Positions 24,327 to 34,270 of a stretch of DNA of 36,204 nucleotides are shown piece after piece. Position numbers and translations under genes: made by a program. The notes beneath the pieces are model-generated. The model made no database searches. It had not been told where the DNA came from and saw nothing but the letters and a program-made list of their open reading frames with translations. Source of the DNA: Spirosomataceae bacterium. Lineage in GTDB: Bacteria > Bacteroidota > Bacteroidia > Cytophagales > Spirosomataceae. Numbering within the stretch: the stretch's first letter is position 1; every line of letters begins with the position of its first letter. The stretch spans positions 1 through 36,204 of the forward strand of contig JAKONH010000261.1 of NCBI GenBank assembly GCA_022702045.1, in the 5' to 3' direction.

Positions 24327-27302
24327 TTACAAACCGACCAAAATTCGCCGGGATACGTTGTAATCGGCTGCGCGGACCATAACGACGTAAACGCCACCTG
24401 ACAGGCCAGTCAATGTGATCTGACGGCGTTCGTCGAACGTGGGTATCGTTGTCGAATAAACAAGTTGTCCGGTCAGTGAGTAAACGGAAACCGTAGCGTT
24501 GATTAAATTCTGCTGTGTTTCGATCGTGAGCACCTTATCGGGGCTAGGGTTTGGGTAAATGCTCAGGCCCTGCAGACCAGCGTCGATTGTGTAGGTATAC
24601 GCAGAGGAAGGTAGTGAATAACAGGTTAGTGTGTTTGAGTAGACTGTTGTTGCCTGTGCTGAGTACGCACCACTCTGATTTGCTTTTATAATAGAGCTTG
24701 TAGTGCTTAGGGTATCATTACCCAGCTTCCACCGGAAGAGCGGGCTATTTGTTGAACTTACGGCTTCCAGCGTGAACGTACCAATCATATTGACGGTAGG
24801 GGACGGGGGGAGAGCACGGAGTTCAACCGAGGTAGCCGCTGATTGAGGAGACAGGCAACCGTTGACATCGCGGACGCGGGCAGCGTAATTACCAGCCTGT
24901 CCGGTCGTGATACTGCGGGCGGTATCGCCAGTAGACCAGTATACCGTGTATGGACCGCTTACGCTGAACGTAACCCGATCACCTTCGCATAATATTGGCG
25001 ATTTGTTTGTCAGCAAGGTAGGAGTGGCCGGTAAGGGGTTGACTTGAACTGTGATGAACGACGAGAACGGAGACAGGCAACCATTACCATCCTGTGCCTG
25101 TGCTGCGTAGTTGCCAGACTGATTAACCGTAATGATCTTAGCTGTTTGCCCACTCGACCAGACAGCGTTTTGATTGGTTGTCGCTGACAATTGTACTGTG
25201 TTACCAGCACAGAAAGTTGTGACGCCTGCTGCCGAAATTGTTGGGGGGGCTGGCAGCGGATTGACAGTGATATTGAGTACGTCGGACTGCGTCGATTGGC
25301 AGCCGAACTGATTGGTGACGCGCACCGCAAAACTGCCCGATTGATTTACTGTCTGAGTCCGCGCTGTCTGGCCGTTTGTCCAGGTATATGAAGTTGCTTC
25401 GGGGGCAGTCAGTGTTAGTGTCCGGTCGGCACACAAGGTAGTTGGCCCATTGGCCGAAATAGTTGGTTTGGCCGGTACGGGGTTGGCTGTTACCGAAATC
25501 GCATTCGATCCTGATGAGGTGCACCCATTCTGGTCGGTGACGGTCAGCGTATACGCGCCTGATGAGCCAACTGTAATTGCTTTCCCCGACTGCCCATCGC
25601 TCCAGTTGTAGCGTACGTTATCTGACGATGCACGCAATACCGTATTATCACCCTGACAGAACGTGGTTGATTTCTCGGCGGTAACCGTAGGAGCAGGCGG
25701 TAATGGATTAACAGCGGGTGTCAGTACATTCGACGTGAAGGTACAGCCACTAACGTCGTTGTAGCGGAAATAATACCCGTTGGCCGTATTGACACTGACC
25801 TGTCTCGCTGTAGCAATAACTCCGTTGGTTTGCTGATTCACCCATGATACACCATCATAATTGGCAGTTAGCGCGAGCGAACTACCCACGCATATAGAAG
25901 CCGGACCGTTGCCTACTACGGAGGCAACCGGTGCGTCACTTACGCGCACGTAACTTGTGAACGACGTATTACCAGCTGCATCCTTCACTTTAGCCCGATA
26001 CAGGCCAGCTCCTCTTGTAATGCTACGACTCGTTTCGCCAGATTCCCATTGAAACGAGCTATATTCTCCATTAACGCTCAGCGTCAGATTGTTACCAGCA
26101 CAGACAACAGAAAGGGTAGGCGATACAGCGGGAGACTGTGGAGTCGATTGTTGAAAGAACGTGTCGTTCAGGCTTCCATTCCAGGCGTTAGCCACTTCTA
26201 CCAACCCATCGTAGTCGAAGTGGAATCCTTCGGGATCATACAGGGGAGGACGTGTACGTGGAATCTGAATGTTGTCGGTAGAAGGTCCCACAAACACGTT
26301 TGGTCCGGTGCTAATCACATTATTCTGGGCTGTGATAACGGCTTGGCTGACGCGGCCCGGCACTCGATCACCATAACTGGCCCGTGCTACGACCCAGCTT
26401 ACATTTCGGCCAAAATCCTGTCGGCTCTTGTTGATAACATATTGAAGATCACTAACGTAGCTGGCTGTCGATGTGTTGATCAGATTGTCGGCTTCACCCT
26501 GTTGCCAAAGTACGGCCCGAACGCCTAGTGTATTCGCGTAAAACTGAAGGGCTAGCTTAAGGTTGATATAGGGCTGGCGGGGCGTATACGTTAATGTTGG
26601 GTCGTAGACGCTAACTGCAACTCCGCCCTCGGGAGCGCTTTGCCGCCAGTTTTGAACGGCTGTTCCGGTGAAAGCGCCGTTGAAAAACATAATGGGAACA
26701 TTCAGTCGGCTGGCAAGCAGGTCACCCAGCCGTCCCCAGCACCAGCTGCCATCACCCCGTGGTGCAATGGTAAACCCCGTCGTATTGTCGAGATGAGAAA
26801 AAACAGGCGTTGGCGGCTCGCTTGGAAACGCATTATCCTGATACCGATAATTAACGCAGTTGACCCGGTCATCAGTCGACACAGGAGCATTCTGGTGAAT
26901 ACCCTGTGCGTTCGACTGACCGGCTACGACGAAGACTTCACCAACGCCGACCCGATCAATCGTAAAGCTGCCAACCTGCTGATCACCATTCATCCCCCGC
27001 ACGTCGAGCGAATACCAGCCTCCTGAGGCCGTCAGATCTCCCGCGAACACCCCCCCTGACGGATTTGTCTGAATGGTTTGCCAATCGGTCGATGATCCCT
27101 GTCCGTTACGAGCCGTCAACCGAGCGTCGATACGCGTTACTGAAGTGGTGTAATACCCCGTGATTCTGAACGTTGCCTGATTCGCGTTGTTGCGCTGGAA
27201 AACAGCCCGGCTAGTTGGAAACGACACTTGAATCTGCGCTACGGTTAACAAGGGCAACAATAGGCAGACTACTACACCGGCAGCCAGCAAAACGTGTTTC
27301 AT
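24327..27302 (-). CDS. Secreted SASA-domain protein with multiple Ig-like repeats and T9SS sorting domain (paralog of 22011..24173)
   Basis: 'VGEVFVVAGQSNAQGIHQNAPV', 'AVLWQQGEADN'; ~80-aa repeats such as 'PTISANGPTTLCADRTLTLTAPEATSYTWTNGQTARTQTVNQSGSFAVRVTNQFGCQS'; C-terminal 'GLSIYPNPSPDKVLTIETQQNLINATVSVYSLTGQLV'. Confidence 0.87.
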   Translation of the reverse strand: MKHVLLAAGVVVCLLLPLLTVAQIQVSFPTSRAVFQRNNANQATFRITGYYTTSVTRIDARLTARNGQGSSTDWQTIQTNPSGGVFAGDLTASGGWYSLDVRGMNGDQQVGSFTIDRVGVGEVFVVAGQSNAQGIHQNAPVSTDDRVNCVNYRYQDNAFPSEPPTPVFSHLDNTTGFTIAPRGDGSWCWGRLGDLLASRLNVPIMFFNGAFTGTAVQNWRQSAPEGGVAVSVYDPTLTYTPRQPYINLKLALQFYANTLGVRAVLWQQGEADNLINTSTASYVSDLQYVINKSRQDFGRNVSWVVARASYGDRVPGRVSQAVITAQNNVISTGPNVFVGPSTDNIQIPRTRPPLYDPEGFHFDYDGLVEVANAWNGSLNDTFFQQSTPQSPAVSPTLSVVCAGNNLTLSVNGEYSSFQWESGETSRSITRGAGLYRAKVKDAAGNTSFTSYVRVSDAPVASVVGNGPASICVGSSLALTANYDGVSWVNQQTNGVIATARQVSVNTANGYYFRYNDVSGCTFTSNVLTPAVNPLPPAPTVTAEKSTTFCQGDNTVLRASSDNVRYNWSDGQSGKAITVGSSGAYTLTVTDQNGCTSSGSNAISVTANPVPAKPTISANGPTTLCADRTLTLTAPEATSYTWTNGQTARTQTVNQSGSFAVRVTNQFGCQSTQSDVLNITVNPLPAPPTISAAGVTTFCAGNTVQLSATTNQNAVWSSGQTAKIITVNQSGNYAAQAQDGNGCLSPFSSFITVQVNPLPATPTLLTNKSPILCEGDRVTFSVSGPYTVYWSTGDTARSITTGQAGNYAARVRDVNGCLSPQSAATSVELRALPPSPTVNMIGTFTLEAVSSTNSPLFRWKLGNDTLSTTSSIIKANQSGAYSAQATTVYSNTLTCYSLPSSAYTYTIDAGLQGLSIYPNPSPDKVLTIETQQNLINATVSVYSLTGQLVYSTTIPTFDERRQITLTGLSGGVYVVMVRAADYNVSRRILVGL

Positions 27303-27359
27303 AGCAAGTAGATACTAGGCCATCACGTTGGCAATGACCGATGCGAATATGCAGCTAGT

Positions 27360-28370
27360 TTACGCGACTGATTCCGGCGTTTGCGTGAGCTGATGCCAAA
27401 TCATGTCTTTTAACTCGTTAAGACCCTTCTGACTAACTGCGGATATAAAAGCGACCGGTAATTTATCGGGTAACTCTCCCCGTATACGACCGAGTTCGGT
27501 CGCATCCACCAGATCAATTTTGGATATAGCCAGCAGTCGATCCTTATCCATCAGTTCCGGGTTATATTCCCGCAACTCGTTCAATAATGTATTATACTCC
27601 TGGCGAACGTCTTCACTGTCGGCCGAAATAACGAACAACAGCACCGAGTTACGTTCGATGTGACGTAGGAAACGAAGGCCCAGGCCCTTGCCTTGTGACG
27701 CGCCTTCGATAATACCGGGAATATCAGCCATTACGAATGACTTATAGTCCCGGTACGCTACGACCCCTAAATTGGGAACAAGGGTTGTAAACGGATAGTC
27801 GGCAATTTCGGGCCGGGCCGCTGACATGACAGACAGTAATGTCGACTTGCCCGCATTTGGAAAGCCAACCAGCCCTACGTCAGCAAGCAACTTAAGCTCA
27901 AGAATAATCCACTCTTCCTGACCAGGTTCACCCGGCTGGGCGTGTTCAGGGGCCTGCAACGTCGACGATTTGAAATGATCATTTCCTAATCCTCCGCGTC
28001 CTCCTGGCAGCAGAATAACTTCCTGACCATCGGCTGTAATCTCCTGTAACTGCTCCCCTGTGTCCGGATTCCGGGCTACAGTTCCCAGGGGCACTTCCAG
28101 AATGATGTCTTCCCCCTGTGCTCCACTCCGTCTGCCGCCCTCACCATTCTCGCCACTGCTGGCTTTTACGTGCTTGCGGTATTTTAAGTGAAGTAATGTC
28201 CACATCTGGGCGTTGCCGCGCAGTATAATGTGACCGCCACGACCGCCATCACCCCCATCGGGTCCGCCTTTAGGTACGTGCTTCTCCCGCCGAAAATGAA
28301 CCGATCCGGCTCCGCCCGCACCTGAGCGGCAGTTGATCTTGACATAGTCGATGAAATTGGAAGAAGCCAT
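27360..28370 (-). CDS. obgE: GTPase ObgE/CgtA
   Basis: Gly-rich OBG domain '[22 protein letters not shown]' and G motifs '[39 protein letters not shown]', 'DIPGIIEGA'. Confidence 0.97.
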   Translation of the reverse strand: MASSNFIDYVKINCRSGAGGAGSVHFRREKHVPKGGPDGGDGGRGGHIILRGNAQMWTLLHLKYRKHVKASSGENGEGGRRSGAQGEDIILEVPLGTVARNPDTGEQLQEITADGQEVILLPGGRGGLGNDHFKSSTLQAPEHAQPGEPGQEEWIILELKLLADVGLVGFPNAGKSTLLSVMSAARPEIADYPFTTLVPNLGVVAYRDYKSFVMADIPGIIEGASQGKGLGLRFLRHIERNSVLLFVISADSEDVRQEYNTLLNELREYNPELMDKDRLLAISKIDLVDATELGRIRGELPDKLPVAFISAVSQKGLNELKDMIWHQLTQTPESVA

Positions 28371-28406
28371 GGTAGGAAGAGTAAATGAAGCGTGTTTACG
28401 TTTCGC

Positions 28407-28994
28407 TTAGTTAGTTTGTCCGGTTGCCTGTTCGATTTTTTGAGAAATCAAATCGAAAATTGTATCAATGTCACCAATCCCGTCAATCGTGGCCAGTTTT
28501 CGCTGACCGGCATAGTAATCCGCAACGGGGGTTGTTTTTTCGTTGTATTCGTTTACCCGCCGACGAATCAGTTCTTCGTTCTGATCGTCAGGCCGGCCTG
28601 ATGTCTGTCCACGAATCAACAGTCGCCGGGTTAGTTCTTCATTGTCAACCATCAACGCCACCATTAATGTAATGCTTGTCCGGTATTGACTCAGTAGTTC
28701 ATCCAACGCTTCTGCCTGGCGAACGGTACGAGGGAACCCATCAAAAATGAAACCGGATGCATCCTGGTTTTCGCGAAGCTTGCTTTCGATCATACCGATC
28801 ACAACTTCATCGGGTACTAATAAACCTTGGTCCATCAGTTGTTTAGCACGAATGCCCAGTTCGGTACCGGCGGCAATTTGTGACCGCAGCAGATCACCTG
28901 TCGATAGATGAACTAACCGGTATCTCTGAATGAGTCGTTCACTTTGGGTACCCTTACCAGCACCCGGTGGGCCAAACAGTACAAGATTGAGCAT
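28407..28994 (-). CDS. adk: Adenylate kinase
   Basis: 'MLNLVLFGPPGAGKGTQSERLIQRYRLVHLSTGDLLR', 'FIFDGFPRTVRQAEAL'. Internal Met at 28994 chosen as start. Confidence 0.96.
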   Translation of the reverse strand: MLNLVLFGPPGAGKGTQSERLIQRYRLVHLSTGDLLRSQIAAGTELGIRAKQLMDQGLLVPDEVVIGMIESKLRENQDASGFIFDGFPRTVRQAEALDELLSQYRTSITLMVALMVDNEELTRRLLIRGQTSGRPDDQNEELIRRRVNEYNEKTTPVADYYAGQRKLATIDGIGDIDTIFDLISQKIEQATGQTN

Positions 28995-29112
28995 TGCAGA
29001 ACAAAAAAGTGTAGTGGGTCTATAGTTGCACCTGCAAAGGTACAATACGCCCGTGAAAAATAATGCGTGGCGATCGAGGGCCTATTTATTGGTACTACGA
29101 TCGCTGTAAAAT

Positions 29113-29145
29113 ACAAAAGCACCGAGATAATCCCGGTGCTTTTGT
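29113..29145 (-). terminator. Rho-independent-like terminator downstream of TPR gene
   Basis: ACAAAAGCACCG...CGGTGCTTTTGT, 12-bp perfect arms. Confidence 0.75.
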
Positions 29146-29166
29146 TCTGTTATCAGTAATCAGGAA

Positions 29167-30924
29167 TTACTTCTTAACCGTTTTCTTAGGTGCTGCCTTT
29201 GCAGGGGCGGCTTTTGCCGGAGCCGGGTTAAGCGCTTTCTGTACGTCTGCATCGTTCGGATCGAGTTCCAGCACTTTGTTGAAGTACTCTTTCGCTTTGG
29301 CGTCGTCGTTTTTCGAGCCATAGTACGAAGCCAAGAACTTATACGAAGTGATAAGCGGCTTTTTATACGAATCTTTCAGCTTCTGATCCGTCTCAGCATT
29401 TGCCTTCTCGATAAATTTCTCGTAGTAAGGAACGGCCGTACCGCGTGCCAGCGAAACGGCTGACGGGAACGCGTAGTAGTTCGACTGACCTTCATAGTAA
29501 TAAGCAAGCGGGTATTTGCTGGTTGCAGCCGTATCCGCTTCTATTTTAGCAGCCATCTTACCGAAAGCTGAGTCAGCACGCATAAAGTACATCTGACGAG
29601 CCATCCGGATCTGCGCCGTATCCATCGGTGCTTCAGTTGAGTCGCGACCTACCCGAAAGCCATACTGGTAGTTAGCCAAACCTTGATACAAGTAATCGTT
29701 ATTCAACGGCTTTTTATCAGTCGAAACGACTTTACCGTAATAGTCCGCCGACTTGTTGTACTTCTTCATATCGTAGTACTTCTTGGCGATGTCACGGTAC
29801 AGGTTCTCGGTCGTGTCGAGCGGGGCAGCCTTTTCCAGATAAACAATACTCATCGAGTCAGCCTGTGGCGTGTTGACAAGACCATAAGCGCGACCTAAAT
29901 ACTTGTAATCGTCATAGATCACTTTGTCGGGAGCCGATGAGATAAATTTGCTTAATGCGTCAACGGCCTGCTGTGGCTGATTCAGACCATAATAGGCCCA
30001 ACCATACATACGATCCATGATTGGGTTATTTACTTTCCCTTTCAGCTGATCGAGGTATGATGTAGCACCCTGATAGTCCTGCGCCAAAAACCGGTAACGC
30101 GCTACGTCAAGCAGACGCTCTGGGTCAACAGTACCGCTCTTCTGAACGTACAGATCGTAGTTCTGCGCTGCGCTTTTATAGGCCCGCGAGTTGGCAAGTG
30201 CATCGGCGTAGGCCAAATACGTAGGGGCAAACTCAGGATCGTTCTGAATAGCCAATTTGAAATACTCCTGCGCCTTGGTGTAGTTTTTACCACGTAGATA
30301 AAGACGACCAATTTTGTAATTAGCTTCTGCCAGGTTTGGCTTCATCGCCAGCGCATTTTCGTACTTCGAAATAGCGTTACCACCGTCGTTTTTCAGAAAG
30401 TAAGCGTCACCCAATGCCATTTCAATTTCAGCATTCTCGTTCTTCTTGTCTTTCTCGTCAGCTAAGGTCAGAAGACGAACAGCTTCAGCGGGATCATTTG
30501 TCTTTTCCGAGAGCGTCAGCATCTCACCGGCACGAATCAGTACGTCCTGATTTTTGCTTTTAGTTGCGTTGACAGCATTGTCGATCAACGTTTTTCCTGT
30601 TGCCCGGTCGCCTTTCATAAAGGCTACGCCGGCCAGGCCAACGTTATTAAGCTGGTTTTTCCCATCAGCAGCTAAGCCTTTTTCAAACGCTGCTTTTGCC
30701 TGATCAAGTTGTCCTGTCTTCAGATAATAATAGCCAAGATAAAACTGATTGTCAGCTGATGGCGAGCTGTTTGCCAGTTGAGTAAACGTTTGGCCAGCCT
30801 TCGTAAACCGCTCAGCTTCCAGGTCTTCGAGACCTTTCTGCACGTCCTGCGCATAAACCTGAGTGGTCATTGCAGCACCGACGAACAAGATAGTCATCAG
30901 CGATTTTTTCTGGTTGTTCATCAT
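29167..30924 (-). CDS. Tetratricopeptide-repeat protein, secreted/periplasmic
   Basis: Signal peptide 'MMNNQKKSLMTILFVGAAMTTQVYAQ'; TPR-like helices ('NLAEANYKIGRLYLRGKNYTKAQEYFKLAIQNDPEFAPTYLAYADAL'); C-terminal AKAAPAKAAPKKTVKK tail. Confidence 0.88.
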   Translation of the reverse strand: MMNNQKKSLMTILFVGAAMTTQVYAQDVQKGLEDLEAERFTKAGQTFTQLANSSPSADNQFYLGYYYLKTGQLDQAKAAFEKGLAADGKNQLNNVGLAGVAFMKGDRATGKTLIDNAVNATKSKNQDVLIRAGEMLTLSEKTNDPAEAVRLLTLADEKDKKNENAEIEMALGDAYFLKNDGGNAISKYENALAMKPNLAEANYKIGRLYLRGKNYTKAQEYFKLAIQNDPEFAPTYLAYADALANSRAYKSAAQNYDLYVQKSGTVDPERLLDVARYRFLAQDYQGATSYLDQLKGKVNNPIMDRMYGWAYYGLNQPQQAVDALSKFISSAPDKVIYDDYKYLGRAYGLVNTPQADSMSIVYLEKAAPLDTTENLYRDIAKKYYDMKKYNKSADYYGKVVSTDKKPLNNDYLYQGLANYQYGFRVGRDSTEAPMDTAQIRMARQMYFMRADSAFGKMAAKIEADTAATSKYPLAYYYEGQSNYYAFPSAVSLARGTAVPYYEKFIEKANAETDQKLKDSYKKPLITSYKFLASYYGSKNDDAKAKEYFNKVLELDPNDADVQKALNPAPAKAAPAKAAPKKTVKK

Positions 30925-31010
30925 GTATTTTAGGTTGGAAATTAAAAAGGTTATATACTCTTAAAACAATTCACAAATCTAAAAAAGTGCCGCTAAGCCA
31001 AAAAAAGTAT

Positions 31011-31946
31011 CTAGTTCTGCAGGTTTATCTCCCGATTATAGCGCACGGAAGGCCATAAACCAACTTTATAGATAATTAACGAACCTGCGTCCCGAATCAA
31101 GTAATTGATCAGCCCACCTCCCAAACCGGGGTGTGCTTCCCGGCTTAGTATGTACAATGGTCGGCGGAGTGGGTAGCGCTGCATACCAAGATCTTCCTGA
31201 AACGGCTGATAATAATCAGCGCGACTCGTTGGGTTTTGTTTTGACGACACTCCCATAACTCGCAGGTCAGCTGATAGTTCAGTAGTTAGGGGTTCATCAC
31301 CATCGCTAATCCAGTTAACACCAATAAAGCCCAGCGCTGACGGATTCTTGCGTACATACTCAATCACCTCCCGATTTGAATGCGTCGTAAAAATGCGCAG
31401 GCCATCCACGGATTTAACACCGAACGTGTTTAAAACGAAATCGAGGTTGCTAGAATTGTTATTATCGAATACCAGCGTAATTGGTTCGTTTTGATTACCC
31501 TTCAACTGCGCCCACGTTTTGACTTTACCCGTGAAAACAGACCGTAATTGATCCGTTGTGATCAGGCTGTCTGTGTTCGCTTTGTTGACGATAAGGGCTA
31601 CACCATCTGTCGCAATCTTGACAGCTCCGCCGATAATCTTGCGCTGATCGAGCGCGCGCTGCTCATTTTTCGTAAGCTTCCTGGTAGTAAAGGCCAGTCG
31701 CGCACTATCGCGAAGCATCATATTAATAGCTTCCTGTTCGGGCCTGAATACGAGGTTGAATTTTACATTCGGATAAATCCCTTCGTAGGCCGATGTTATT
31801 TGCGAAACCAGCGGTTTAAAGGATTCGTCGGCCGCAATAGTGATGGAACCTCGTGATGGATTATCAAGCGGGGCCTTACCGTTATTACAGTTAGCTACCA
31901 GTCCAGCGGTAGTCAAAAGCGCGCAATAAAAGATACTACGTTTCAT
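31011..31946 (-). CDS. PstS-like substrate-binding lipoprotein
   Basis: Lipobox-like 'TTAGLVANC'; 'GSITIAADESFKPLVSQITSAYEGIYPNVKFNL', 'TDGVALIVNKANTDSLITTDQLRSVFTGKVKTWAQL', 'SREVIEYVRKNPSALGFIGVNWI'-type PBP signature. Confidence 0.85.
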   Translation of the reverse strand: MKRSIFYCALLTTAGLVANCNNGKAPLDNPSRGSITIAADESFKPLVSQITSAYEGIYPNVKFNLVFRPEQEAINMMLRDSARLAFTTRKLTKNEQRALDQRKIIGGAVKIATDGVALIVNKANTDSLITTDQLRSVFTGKVKTWAQLKGNQNEPITLVFDNNNSSNLDFVLNTFGVKSVDGLRIFTTHSNREVIEYVRKNPSALGFIGVNWISDGDEPLTTELSADLRVMGVSSKQNPTSRADYYQPFQEDLGMQRYPLRRPLYILSREAHPGLGGGLINYLIRDAGSLIIYKVGLWPSVRYNREINLQN

Positions 31947-32157
31947 CCCGAATCCGTTGATAAGCCCGGAAGATCCGAAAGGTCCCGTATGCGATTAGCA
32001 TAGCAGCCATGCTGTACCGTAGCACGCCGGGTTCCGGAAATACACCAAAAGACTGAGAGGAGGCTATCAGTGCGATGCCTCCTCCCAAATAAGCCAGCGA
32101 CGCCAAAACCGCAATAAGCAACGTTAGACGAGCTGGACCTCTATTTTGTCCGCGCAT
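31936..32157 (-). CDS. Small (73 aa) two-TM membrane protein
   Basis: Overlaps the start of the PstS-like CDS by 11 nt; hydrophobic segments 'LTLLIAVLASLAYLGGGIALIA' and 'YSMAAMLIAYGTFRIF'. Confidence 0.7.
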   Translation of the reverse strand: MRGQNRGPARLTLLIAVLASLAYLGGGIALIASSQSFGVFPEPGVLRYSMAAMLIAYGTFRIFRAYQRIRDET

Positions 32158-32162
32158 AGAAA

Positions 32163-32987
32163 CTATTCCAGCGTGAAGTTGATCGGTAAGTTGAATTTGA
32201 CCCGTACCGGACGACCTGATTGTTTACCTGGCCGCCATTTCGGCATGCCCTGCACCACACGTTTTGCTTCTTCATCCGTACCAAATCCGAGACCTTTCAG
32301 TACTTGAACATCCTGGATACTACCATCGGTATTAACTACGAAGCTAACGAATACACGACCAGAGATGTTAGCCCGTTGCGCAGCAGCTGGGTAGCGGATG
32401 TTTTTAGAAAGGTATTGGCCCAATGCTGCGTTACCTCCCGTAAATTCTGGCTGTTGTTCTACCACGGTGAAGACTTCTTCAACTTTCGGCGCTGCTTCTA
32501 CAGCAACCTCCACCTTCGTTGGTCCGACCGATGCTTCAGGGGCTGCAATAACCTCTTCTGCGTTTGGGTCGCCTTCCTGCGTCTTCTCAGCCGCAACAGC
32601 TTCCTTCAGTTCTTCGACAGCCGGTGGTGGCGTTTCTTCGGGTACTTCCTGATCCGGTTTTACTTCCGGCGGCAGAAATTTCACCGTGTTCACTTTCGGA
32701 GCTTCAACCGGTGGTGGTGGTGGCGGTGGTGGTTCGTTCGGGTCGATCGGTGGTGGTGGAAGCTTCATCAGATCCACCTCTACCATCGCCTGCTCCTCTT
32801 GTTCCGGCGTGAGCGCGGTGATGATTGTTGGGGTAAGAACGCCCAGTGTAAACAGAATGCCACCGATAATGAGGGCGCGGGTAACTGTTCTTGGGTACGT
32901 TTTCCGCAGATCGTAAGCACCATACGCCTTGTTCCGGTCGGCAAACACTATATCATCAAGTGTCGCCTTTGAATCGAGTTCTGCCAT
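32163..32987 (-). CDS. TonB family energy transducer
   Basis: N-terminal TM, Pro-rich 'PPPPIDPNEPPPPPPPPVEAPK', C-terminal TonB domain 'LGQYLSKNIRYPAAAQRANISGRVFVSFVVNTDGSIQDVQVLKGLGFGTDEEAKRVVQGMPKWRPGKQSGRPVRVKFNLPINF'. Confidence 0.95.
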   Translation of the reverse strand: MAELDSKATLDDIVFADRNKAYGAYDLRKTYPRTVTRALIIGGILFTLGVLTPTIITALTPEQEEQAMVEVDLMKLPPPPIDPNEPPPPPPPPVEAPKVNTVKFLPPEVKPDQEVPEETPPPAVEELKEAVAAEKTQEGDPNAEEVIAAPEASVGPTKVEVAVEAAPKVEEVFTVVEQQPEFTGGNAALGQYLSKNIRYPAAAQRANISGRVFVSFVVNTDGSIQDVQVLKGLGFGTDEEAKRVVQGMPKWRPGKQSGRPVRVKFNLPINFTLE

Positions 32988-32991
32988 GGCG

Positions 32992-33528
32992 TTAAATTTC
33001 TAGTTTAGCTTTGTCTTTAAGCAGCTTCTCCTCGTCGGGAGTAAGCGCATCCACCAGTGCGTACCGTTTTGTCTTGGTGATAGCCATTTCATCCAGCACG
33101 TCAACCATATTTTTATAGTTTGACACTTTGGTTGGCTTGATCACGACAACAAATTTGTCGGCGGGTACTTTACGAGCGTTGTCCTGAATAGCTTTCCGAA
33201 ACTCGTAACCATATCCAACTGTCTCCAGCTTTGGATCTTCATTCGCGGCTTTCCCGAAAATGTAGTAGGCTTTGTTGTTATCACCGAGGAAAACCGTCAT
33301 TACATTTGACGCTTTGATTGGTTCGGTTTCTTCTGTTTTTGTCTTATCTGGTACGTTGAGCGTCATCGACGATGGTTTGCTCAAGGTGGTAGCCAAGATG
33401 AAAAAGGTGATCAGTAGGAATCCTAGGTCAACCATGGGCGTCATGTCTATACGAGTAGACGCTTTCTTTGACCGTACCTTACCACCCTTACTCTTGCCAC
33501 CACCGCCACCAGTGTTAATTTCTGCCAT
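32992..33528 (-). CDS. ExbD/TolR-type biopolymer transport protein
   Basis: 'KASTRIDMTPMVDLGFLLITFFILATTLSKP' ExbD signature. Confidence 0.93.
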   Translation of the reverse strand: MAEINTGGGGGKSKGGKVRSKKASTRIDMTPMVDLGFLLITFFILATTLSKPSSMTLNVPDKTKTEETEPIKASNVMTVFLGDNNKAYYIFGKAANEDPKLETVGYGYEFRKAIQDNARKVPADKFVVVIKPTKVSNYKNMVDVLDEMAITKTKRYALVDALTPDEEKLLKDKAKLEI

Positions 33529-33577
33529 GGCTTTTTTGGTTTATCTTTAATTAGATCACTCTAATTAAAGTTGTGGA

Positions 33578-34204
33578 TTAGTCAGCTTTCCAGCCAGCTG
33601 GTGGAGCCTCCGTGCCCGTGATGAGGTTGAATTTGTTGATATTCTGCGCCTGAAGCGTAGCCAACACATTCTTGAACTCCGGAAATTTGGCCAGGTTGTC
33701 ACCTTTCAGAGCGATACGCAGACCGTTATTAGCTTTCCGGGAGTTAAATACCCAATCTTTAAGCTCGTTGGTAGCACTCGCACCTGTCGAATCTGTAGGA
33801 ATACCGGGCTGTTTTACCTTAGCTTTTTGATCGTCAGGTAAAGACAGATACGCTTTCAGCTGATTGATGGGGATACCAAAATTCGACATCAACGAGAAAT
33901 CTTTCTTTTCCTTGTCAGAAAATGTGATTCCTTTCAGAGCGGCTATGTTATCCAGCATCGTAATACGGTCCTGCTGACTGTCAATGCCGAAATAAACCTT
34001 TCCGTCTTTGCCCAGCGCAATCGTCATGATGTCCTTATCTGGAACTTTAATGCCAGAGATAGAAGACGGCGTTTCGATTGACGCGGCATCCTGAGACTTA
34101 AACTGAGCGGTTAGAATAAAGAACGTCAGTAAGAGGAATGCAACGTCAGTCATCGCGGTCATATCCACTGAAGAACTGGCGCGTTTTACTTTAACTGCAG
34201 GCAT
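33578..34204 (-). CDS. ExbD/TolR-type biopolymer transport protein (second copy)
   Basis: 'RASSSVDMTAMTDVAFLLLTFFILTAQFKSQ' ExbD signature. Confidence 0.92.
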   Translation of the reverse strand: MPAVKVKRASSSVDMTAMTDVAFLLLTFFILTAQFKSQDAASIETPSSISGIKVPDKDIMTIALGKDGKVYFGIDSQQDRITMLDNIAALKGITFSDKEKKDFSLMSNFGIPINQLKAYLSLPDDQKAKVKQPGIPTDSTGASATNELKDWVFNSRKANNGLRIALKGDNLAKFPEFKNVLATLQAQNINKFNLITGTEAPPAGWKAD

Positions 34205-34270
34205 GAAAGAGTCTGTTTCTGCCTGTCCAGTTCGAGAACTGGACAGGCGGGTTTATCAACGGAAAGAAAT

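Noticed and set aside
24830-25700. Regularly spaced similar segments resembling a repeat array
   Set aside because: They are coding Ig-like protein repeats (~80 aa), degenerate at DNA level, with no constant repeat/variable spacer pattern of a CRISPR.
32220-32972. 250-aa plus-strand ORF rich in Trp/Arg/Phe
   Set aside because: Antisense of tonB; composition is the complement of the Pro-rich codon run.
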